Assembly: GCA_026418315.1 (NCBI GenBank)
Contig: JAOABO010000053.1
Location: 1 to 11,663 of the forward strand
Origin: Bacteroidia bacterium
GTDB taxonomy: Bacteria; Bacteroidota; Bacteroidia; B-17B0; Aurantibacillaceae
Length of the DNA stretch: 11,663 bases
Direction: 5' to 3'
The translations under genes and the position numbers were made by a program. Below the pieces are notes generated by a model. That model saw only the letters and a program-made list of their open reading frames with translations, was not told the origin of the DNA and did no database searches. Positions 6,999-11,663 of this stretch are shown one piece after another (positions within the stretch are counted from its first letter, which is position 1; each line of letters opens with the position of its first letter).

Positions 6999-8020
6999 TG
7001 ATTAGAAGCAAAGCACCCCTAAGAATAGGATTAGCAGGCGGAGGAACAGATGTGTCGCCTTATTCTGACATATTTGGTGGTGCAGTTTTAAATGCTACTA
7101 TAGATTTATATGCCGTAACTACTATTGAACCAACTAACAATGGAACAATAGAAATTACATTAGGAAACTATGACTTATCTCACACATTTCAAAGTGAGAA
7201 AAAATTATCTGTTGAAAAACCTTATGAATTAATAGCCGGCGTTTACAATCATATAATAGAAAAATTTAATCTTGAACCATTATCCTTTAAAATTCATACC
7301 TATATTGAAGTACCTCAAGGTTCTGGATTAGGAACATCTTCTACATTAGTAGTGTCTATTTTAGGTGCCTTTGCAGAATGGCTAAAATTACCTTTGGGCA
7401 AATATGATATTGCTCACATGGCTTATGAAATTGAAAGAATAGATTTAAAAATGTCCGGAGGAAAGCAAGACCAATATGCAGCAACATTTGGAGGTATCAA
7501 TTTTATTGAATTTTACAAAGACGACAAAGTCATCGTTAATCCATTGGATATAAAACCCCACATCAAAAGAGAATTGGAGCTTTGTCTTCTGCTCTATTTT
7601 ACTGATACACAAAGATTATCTTCTGAAATTATCAATGAACAAATTAAAAATGTTCAAACCAATAATCAGGTATCCATTGAAGCCATGCACCACTTGAAAG
7701 AACAAGCACTGCGCATGAAAGATTCTCTGCTTAAAGGCAATTTAAAAGAGTTAGGAGAGTTATTGCACTTTGGCTGGCTTAACAAAAAACAAATAGCTCA
7801 TAATATATCTAACACACTCATTGACACTATTTATACAACTGCTATTAACTATGGAGCCACCGGCGGAAAAATATCCGGTGCAGGCGGGGGCGGGTTTTTG
7901 TTTTTTTTTTGTCCGAAAAACACTAAACTTACTGTATCAAAAGAATTATTAAGGTTTGGAGGAAAAATACAACCATTTCAGTTTACCTCTGATGGTTTGA
8001 TAACCTGGACTCTTGAATGA
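6995..8020 (+). CDS. GHMP-family sugar kinase, D-glycero-D-manno-heptose-7-phosphate kinase (HddA)-like
   Basis: The 341-residue protein shows the three GHMP kinase motifs: APLRIGLAGGGTDVSPY near the start, the ATP loop PQGSGLGTSS at 107-116, and GATGGKISGAGGGGF from residue 287. The N-terminal motif and length fit the HddA subgroup, which phosphorylates the anomeric carbon of heptose 7-phosphate on the way to GDP-heptose, but also fit related kinases for other sugars such as fucose; I would not fix the substrate. Start and HAD stop overlap (ATGA at 6995-6998); the following ATG at 6998 is an equally possible start. A T10 run at 7901-7910, just after the third motif, is a possible slippage site. 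Its last 43 nt are shared with the convergent cupin gene. No heptose isomerase (GmhA) or nucleotidyltransferase is in the window. Confidence 0.87.
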   Translation: MMIRSKAPLRIGLAGGGTDVSPYSDIFGGAVLNATIDLYAVTTIEPTNNGTIEITLGNYDLSHTFQSEKKLSVEKPYELIAGVYNHIIEKFNLEPLSFKIHTYIEVPQGSGLGTSSTLVVSILGAFAEWLKLPLGKYDIAHMAYEIERIDLKMSGGKQDQYAATFGGINFIEFYKDDKVIVNPLDIKPHIKRELELCLLLYFTDTQRLSSEIINEQIKNVQTNNQVSIEAMHHLKEQALRMKDSLLKGNLKELGELLHFGWLNKKQIAHNISNTLIDTIYTTAINYGATGGKISGAGGGGFLFFFCPKNTKLTVSKELLRFGGKIQPFQFTSDGLITWTLE

Positions 8021-8910
8021 GGTAATAAATATTTTTTCTTTAATGTATTATCAAAGTATTTAGTATGATTAACTTTAAAGTTGTTCCAATATATCGGAAA
8101 ATATTTTTTCATGATTGTATCTATCCACCTCATGCCTGTTAAATACCATACTCCCCTTAAAACTCCTGATAAAGATAGATTAATAGACCTCATGCTTATT
8201 GCAATACTATTATCAATATACTCTATGTGATGCCAAAAACCGGGTGGCATAATTAATGCATCATTTTCTTCTAAAATTACTTCGTAAGCATGTACATCTT
8301 TTAGTTTTGGAAATTCTCTCTCAAGTTCTTCTAATCTTTCCGAATAATGGCTAAAATCAGGCCATGCTAACACTTCAAATGGCTTACGGTAAATGTCATA
8401 TTGATGTTGAAATCCAATTAAAAGAAACTTTTTCCTGCCACGAATTTGAACATGCAAAACAGTACTCATGTCTATATCAAAATGCATATGTGTTATAGAC
8501 CCTTTTCCACCAATAAATAACATGGGAGCTTGTTTTACAATAGGAGAAATTAAGTCATTAGGATAATCAATATCTTTTAGTAATTCTGGTGCATGCGTAT
8601 ATATATTAAACAAAAACAAACGCCACTTATATTCTGGCTGTTGTAAAATTAAATCTATATACTTATCAAATGGCAAGTAGGCATCTGCAGTATTAACGGG
8701 TGTATAAGCATCGCTCTTAAAATTATTGTAAACCGGTACTTTGAAATGTTTAATTTTCTCTTTAAGATAATTAAAATCCCATAACTCACTGGCTTTCCAT
8801 CTTTTTGCAAATTGTTTAATTACAATTGGTTTATTCCTAACAGAGTTTTTTTCAAGTTTTTTATCTGATACTTGTTCTAATGTAAAAATATCTGGATGAT
8901 GAAAAAACAT
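7978..8910 (-). CDS. JmjC/cupin-8 family Fe(II)/2-oxoglutarate-dependent oxygenase
   Basis: The 310-residue protein has a cupin_8/JmjC fold. The metal-binding HxD is H143-F-D145, inside THMHFDIDMST, and the distal histidine is H227 in MPPGFWHHIEY. GRKKF at 158-162 places a basic residue where the family often binds 2-oxoglutarate. The N-terminal KPIVIKQFAKRWKA stretch resembles the entry of the same family. Relatives hydroxylate protein side chains (asparaginyl, lysyl, arginyl or histidyl) or small molecules; the target cannot be predicted here. About 65 residues follow the cupin core and form a probable helical tail. It starts 32 nt after the tmRNA 3' end and has no recognisable TAnnTTTG box of its own, so it may depend partly on read-through. 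Its 3' end runs 43 nt into the GHMP kinase gene on the other strand. Confidence 0.85.
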   Translation of the reverse strand: MFFHHPDIFTLEQVSDKKLEKNSVRNKPIVIKQFAKRWKASELWDFNYLKEKIKHFKVPVYNNFKSDAYTPVNTADAYLPFDKYIDLILQQPEYKWRLFLFNIYTHAPELLKDIDYPNDLISPIVKQAPMLFIGGKGSITHMHFDIDMSTVLHVQIRGRKKFLLIGFQHQYDIYRKPFEVLAWPDFSHYSERLEELEREFPKLKDVHAYEVILEENDALIMPPGFWHHIEYIDNSIAISMRSINLSLSGVLRGVWYLTGMRWIDTIMKKYFPIYWNNFKVNHTKYFDNTLKKKYLLPHSRVQVIKPSEVN

Positions 8911-8942
8911 GACGATTTTTTTTGATACTGAAACAAAAAAAG

Positions 8943-9295
8943 TGGACCCAGAGGGAATCGAACCCTCGTCCAGATAACCAAATCATAAGCCCTCTACATG
9001 TTTAGTACTCATTTTCATCTCGGCAATCAATTAGCAGAGTACCGCATCATTGATTACCCAGCTGCATGAATAGCCATCTTTGATAGCAGCAACTCAAAGT
9101 GGCTCTGTCCTTTGCTGACACCCTGCATCCCATTCCGGACAGAAAGGACCAGGAGAGGATGGGCTGTCAATTAAGCAGCCATTGCGAAGTTAGATTCGCC
9201 ATTTAAGTTGTAGAGACGTGTTTTAAGAGCATTGTCCCCATTGCTCTACATGCAGGCCTATTCTTTGTTGTTACCTGTCGATACCGGTTGGGCCC
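8943..9295 (-). ncRNA. ssrA: Transfer-messenger RNA (tmRNA)
   Basis: The RNA begins GGGCCCA (9295-9289) and ends TGGGTCC plus discriminator A (8950-8943); these pair as a seven-base acceptor stem with one G-U. The 3' part holds a perfect T arm, GAGGG-TTCGATT-CCCTC, and the 5' part contains the tmRNA-typical ATCGACAGG. It is a one-piece tmRNA of about 353 nt that rescues stalled ribosomes together with SmpB. The tag frame ends in a TAA at 9171. The sequence after the discriminator is CT and a T run, so CCA is not encoded and must be added by the CCA-adding enzyme. The T7 run (8935-8941) may act with the acceptor/T-arm helix as terminator. Confidence 0.95.
9171..9200 (-). other. tmRNA tag reading frame, GESNFAMAA
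   Basis: Read on the minus strand, GGC GAA TCT AAC TTC GCA ATG GCT GCT TAA encodes GESNFAMAA and a stop. It aligns position by position with the Bacteroidota tag GENNYALAA, which fixes GGC as the probable resume codon. A preceding Ala would come from the charged tmRNA. The terminal MAA replaces the common LAA; both hydrophobic-Ala-Ala ends are the type recognised by ClpXP/ClpAP. Confidence 0.75.
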
Positions 9296-9313
9296 TTTTT
9301 TCAATGTGCTTTG

Positions 9314-9321
9314 CAAATATA
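9314..9321 (-). promoter_or_regulatory. Putative -7 box for ssrA
   Basis: On the minus strand TATATTTG matches TAnnTTTG and ends 18 nt before the mature tmRNA 5' end, leaving room for a short leader removed by RNase P. No clear -33 TTG is seen at the usual spacing. Confidence 0.5.
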
Positions 9322-9347
9322 AGCATTTTTTGTGCCAGTATTAAAAT

Positions 9348-9370
9348 TTGAATTGTTTAGGACAATTTGA
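9348..9370 (-). terminator. AT-rich inverted repeat, possible weak terminator downstream of the HsdR-N-like gene
   Basis: AATTGT (9351-9356) and ACAATT (9362-9367) form a six-base stem with a five-base loop, extendable by wobble pairs. It lies just past the stop of the minus-strand gene ending at 9375. The stem has few G-C pairs and no clean T run follows, so termination is uncertain. Confidence 0.3.
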
Positions 9371-9374
9371 CATA

Positions 9375-9821
9375 TCAAAGAAAATCATAAAACTTTTTAA
9401 TATCATCTGTTTTTTGCCATTCATCTATTTTCTTTTCAAAAACATATTGTTTTATTCCATTGGTAATAACAAGACATTGGGCGTTCAACTTCAAATTATA
9501 ACTCAGTATCTGGTGTAACACCTGTGCATTTAATTGAACATCTGGGGCTTTACATTCAGCAATTAAAACAAACTCCTGTTTTTTATTTAATACTGCTATA
9601 TCAAAACGTTTGTTGGTGTTGTATAATTGAAACTCTTTTTCTACAGCAATAGTTTCTAAAGGGTATTGTTTTTCAATTATGAGATAATGTATAAAATGTT
9701 GTCTGACCAGTTCTTCGGGTGTAAGTGAAACCCATTTTTTACGAACAATATCCCATATCTCTGTTTTTTTATCTTTAAAGTTTTTTCTTGTTTTGAGTGG
9801 ATAGGAGGGATATATAAACAT
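9375..9821 (-). CDS. Stand-alone HsdR-N-like PD-(D/E)XK protein
   Basis: The 148-residue protein resembles the N-terminal nuclease domain of type I restriction R subunits (HSDR_N_2 type) but has no helicase domain. The probable PD-(D/E)XK core is D74 in KRFDIAV, then E89 and K91 in LIAECKAPDV, with Q104 in HQILSYN and the family-typical VITNG afterwards; all expected catalytic residues are present. The entry VSLTPEELVRQHFI is also characteristic. This small form is widespread in Bacteroidota as a chromosomal housekeeping neighbour, with no modification or specificity subunit nearby, and none is seen here. Its role is not known to me; DNA repair or nucleic-acid processing would be inference. 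It begins 9 nt after the OstA-like gene and is probably co-transcribed with it. Confidence 0.82.
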   Translation of the reverse strand: MFIYPSYPLKTRKNFKDKKTEIWDIVRKKWVSLTPEELVRQHFIHYLIIEKQYPLETIAVEKEFQLYNTNKRFDIAVLNKKQEFVLIAECKAPDVQLNAQVLHQILSYNLKLNAQCLVITNGIKQYVFEKKIDEWQKTDDIKKFYDFL

Positions 9822-9830
9822 ATTGCTTAA

Positions 9831-11312
9831 TTAGGGAATATTTTTTCTTTGAGGTCGCAGGTTTGGATTCCACTGAAAATTAGGTAATCGTTCTTTTTCA
9901 AATTGTATTTTTTTGATGGGTATCAAAATACTTTCCGGATTATCAATGAATACAATTTTGTTTATTTCATTATTTAAAAAATCAACTCGTATTTTACTAC
10001 ATTTTGCTTTGTTCAAACCCACCCATTGATGCTTATCATTTTGTAAAAAATAATATACCTGTGCATTCCCGTTTACATGAATGCTTCGTATGGTATCGTT
10101 CTTAAAGAATATGTCCATTCTTTTTCCTGCAATCTGATGGTATTTATTATGAAAAAGTGTGTCGGCTTCTTGTACGATGATGACATTGCTATCCAAAACT
10201 ATTTTATCAACACTTTGGTTTTTCAGGTATATGGTGCTTTTTTGAGAAACAATCTGATTTTTATCAAACCAGAATTTTGGACTATTTATCAAATGAATGC
10301 TGGAATCTTTTTGATAATAAATAATATGTTGAGCAATGGCCTGAAATTTATCATGAAAAATTTTGCTGTGATACATGCACCTGGCTATTACGGCACTATC
10401 TTTTTTTTCATAAAAAATGGTGTCGCATGTCAGAAAAATAGTGTCCTGATTGTTTTGGATTTTTATCATAACAGGATGTTGGGTAACCATTGCTTTTTCA
10501 GTATCTAAATGATATTTTCCAAAATGGCCCTTTATGGTATGGGTGTACGTACTATCTATTAAACGAATATTATTAAATGCCCATCCTTCACTGGTAGTTT
10601 CATTGTAATATAAACTGTCGGCATATAGTTTTTTCTTATCAGAAAACAGTATAGGATTTTTAGAAAAATACGCTTTTTTATTTTTGATGTCGTACCAACC
10701 TTTTTCACAATACAAATAATCTTTGTCCATCAGAATAATGGTAGGGGCATTAAAGTGAGCAATATCGGTATATACATAATAGAACAATGTATCAGTTTTT
10801 ATTTTATAATGAGGATTGGTAAGTACCACATTATTTTTGAACGCCATAGTTTTAGAATCTGAGTAATAATATCCTTTTTCACTTACAAGTTGATTGTCTT
10901 GTCTTTTAATTTCAGCATAATTAGAATAATAGGCAATGTGAGTATGGGTAGTATATTGCAGAGTTTGTGTTTTTAATACAATTTGGTTGTCTGAACACAC
11001 TACATTTTTTTCTAAAGAAGCCACTTTTGTCAATGCATCGTAGTAAAGATACTCTGCTGTGATATGAATACTATCAGAAACAATTTTGATATTTCCGTAT
11101 GCTTTTAATGATTGATTAGGAAACAGATACATGCTATCACAATAGAACAAAGTATTTTCGTGTTTGCATACTACGTTGCCTATTAAACGATTGACATCTA
11201 TCTGTTTGTTATACTTCAAAACATCAGCATGCAAAATTTCTATTTTCTTTTGAGCAATCACTAATTGTGTGAAAATGATACAAACCAATATCAATCGGTA
11301 AAACAAAAGCAT
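9831..11312 (-). CDS. OstA-like periplasmic protein (LptA/LptD-N fold, OstA_2 type)
   Basis: The 493-residue protein has a Sec signal peptide ending near LVIAQ, then KKIEILHADVLKYNK, the start of an OstA/LptA beta-jellyroll. Repeated strands such as LIGNVVCKHENTLFYCDSMYL and YADSLYYNETTSEGWAFNNI show the pattern of the family: a G-N-V turn, then a short description-like Y-C-D-S or Y-A-D-S strand, repeated along the chain. Relatives form the periplasmic bridge that carries LPS to the outer membrane; a role in LPS or another envelope lipid is inference. It lacks an LptD beta-barrel domain, so it should be soluble and periplasmic or peripherally attached. The C-terminus is basic and Pro/Gln/Asn-rich. 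A 163-nt gap separates it from dut; TTAATTTG at 11318-11325 (minus strand) is a one-mismatch -7 box that could give it its own promoter. Confidence 0.85.
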   Translation of the reverse strand: MLLFYRLILVCIIFTQLVIAQKKIEILHADVLKYNKQIDVNRLIGNVVCKHENTLFYCDSMYLFPNQSLKAYGNIKIVSDSIHITAEYLYYDALTKVASLEKNVVCSDNQIVLKTQTLQYTTHTHIAYYSNYAEIKRQDNQLVSEKGYYYSDSKTMAFKNNVVLTNPHYKIKTDTLFYYVYTDIAHFNAPTIILMDKDYLYCEKGWYDIKNKKAYFSKNPILFSDKKKLYADSLYYNETTSEGWAFNNIRLIDSTYTHTIKGHFGKYHLDTEKAMVTQHPVMIKIQNNQDTIFLTCDTIFYEKKDSAVIARCMYHSKIFHDKFQAIAQHIIYYQKDSSIHLINSPKFWFDKNQIVSQKSTIYLKNQSVDKIVLDSNVIIVQEADTLFHNKYHQIAGKRMDIFFKNDTIRSIHVNGNAQVYYFLQNDKHQWVGLNKAKCSKIRVDFLNNEINKIVFIDNPESILIPIKKIQFEKERLPNFQWNPNLRPQRKNIP

Positions 11313-11475
11313 TATAACAAATTAATAAATCCTGCATAAAAGTAGTAAAATATAATGTTTTAAATGACATGAATAAAAATTACCCAAATACATTGTATTG
11401 TGTAATATTATACAAGCAATCAGGCAGATTATTTTTGGAGAAACTATTGATTGAAAAAACAATGATATTGCAAAT

Positions 11476-11663
11476 CTACACTTGCTTAATTCCTGTAGAA
11501 CCAAAACCACCCGAACCTCTTGCTGTATCGTTTAATACCTCTACTAATTTCCATTCAACCAATTCGTGTTTGGCAATAACCATTTGTGCAATCCTCTCTC
11601 CATCGTTTATAACAAATTCTTTGTCAGATAAATTGATTAGTAAAACTTTGATTTCTCCTCTGT
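11476..11663 (-). CDS. dut: dUTP diphosphatase (dUTPase), C-terminal part
   Basis: Reading on the minus strand from the window edge gives 62 residues ending at a TAG (11478-11476). They include GERIAQMVI, the fourth conserved motif of trimeric dUTPases, and the C-terminal motif RGSGGFGSTG, the glycine-rich flap that closes over the active site of the neighbouring subunit. The enzyme hydrolyses dUTP to dUMP and pyrophosphate, keeping uracil out of DNA. The remaining roughly 80 residues lie beyond the window. It heads the minus-strand group dut, OstA-like, HsdR-N-like. Confidence 0.95.
   Translation of the reverse strand, partial: RGEIKVLLINLSDKEFVINDGERIAQMVIAKHELVEWKLVEVLNDTARGSGGFGSTGIKQV

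Noticed and set aside
8943..9295. Possible tRNA or CRISPR-like element suggested by the T-arm sequence
   Set aside because: Only one T arm is present, there is no anticodon arm, and the long intervening region with a tag frame identifies tmRNA.
9375..9821. Remnant of a type I restriction-modification system
   Set aside because: The protein is complete at both ends, has intact catalytic residues, and sits in a probable operon with the OstA-like gene, with no hsdM or hsdS traces. It is a stand-alone family rather than a truncated HsdR.
10077..10508. 143-codon plus-strand open frame inside the OstA-like gene
   Set aside because: Shadow frame in AT-rich repetitive beta-strand coding; no domain, start signal or promoter visible.
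11313..11475. Possible small gene between dut and the OstA-like gene
   Set aside because: The open frame there has no supporting start region or conserved pattern. The stretch is AT-rich and more likely holds a leader or promoter.

Overview
The window is AT-rich and densely coded. It looks chromosomal and comes from a Bacteroidota bacterium, most likely of the Chitinophagales/Sphingobacteriia type rather than Bacteroidales. The grounds are: a gliding-motility lipoprotein GldB; an OstA-like protein and a stand-alone HsdR-N-type nuclease fold placed together after dut; several matches to the Bacteroidota sigma-A -7 box TAnnTTTG just upstream of genes; almost no useful Shine-Dalgarno sequences; and a tmRNA whose tag aligns with tags of this phylum. 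I see no insertion sequence, prophage, CRISPR array or integrase.

Layout. Bases 1-1152 hold the end of a LolC/LolE-type FtsX-family permease on the + strand. An aminopeptidase P follows (1210-2505, +), meeting tail to tail with gldB (2510-3535, -). gldB is divergent from an outer-membrane beta-barrel gene (3569-4423, +), which is followed 6 nt later by nadE, the ammonia-dependent NAD synthase (4430-5218, +). A good Bacteroidota promoter at about 5231-5263 then starts a tight three-gene sugar-phosphate operon: a transaldolase/fructose-6-phosphate-aldolase-like domain fused to a KdsD-type CBS pair (5279-6286), a KdsC-like HAD phosphatase (6288-6998), and a GHMP kinase of the heptose-7-phosphate kinase (HddA) type (6995-8020). 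The operon collides with a minus-strand JmjC/cupin-8 oxygenase gene (7978-8910), the two reading frames overlapping by 43 nt at their 3' ends. Further along on the minus strand come ssrA (tmRNA, 8943-9295), an HsdR-N-like PD-(D/E)XK protein (9375-9821), an OstA-like periplasmic protein (9831-11312) and the C-terminal end of dut (11476-11663).

How the genes fit together. Much of the window concerns the cell envelope: lipoprotein release or ABC export (the FtsX-family permease), a gliding/T9SS-associated lipoprotein, a beta-barrel, an LPS-assembly-type OstA protein, and a small pathway that probably supplies an unusual sugar for surface glycans. That operon is the most interesting item. It combines enzyme types from the Kdo route (KdsC phosphatase and the CBS pair normally attached to KdsD) and from the heptose route (GHMP kinase), with a transaldolase fold where KdsD would carry its SIS isomerase. 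The aldolase domain keeps the Schiff-base lysine but has lost the canonical Asn of the TTNP motif, so its substrate may be unusual. I could not run homology searches; every assignment rests on motifs read by eye.
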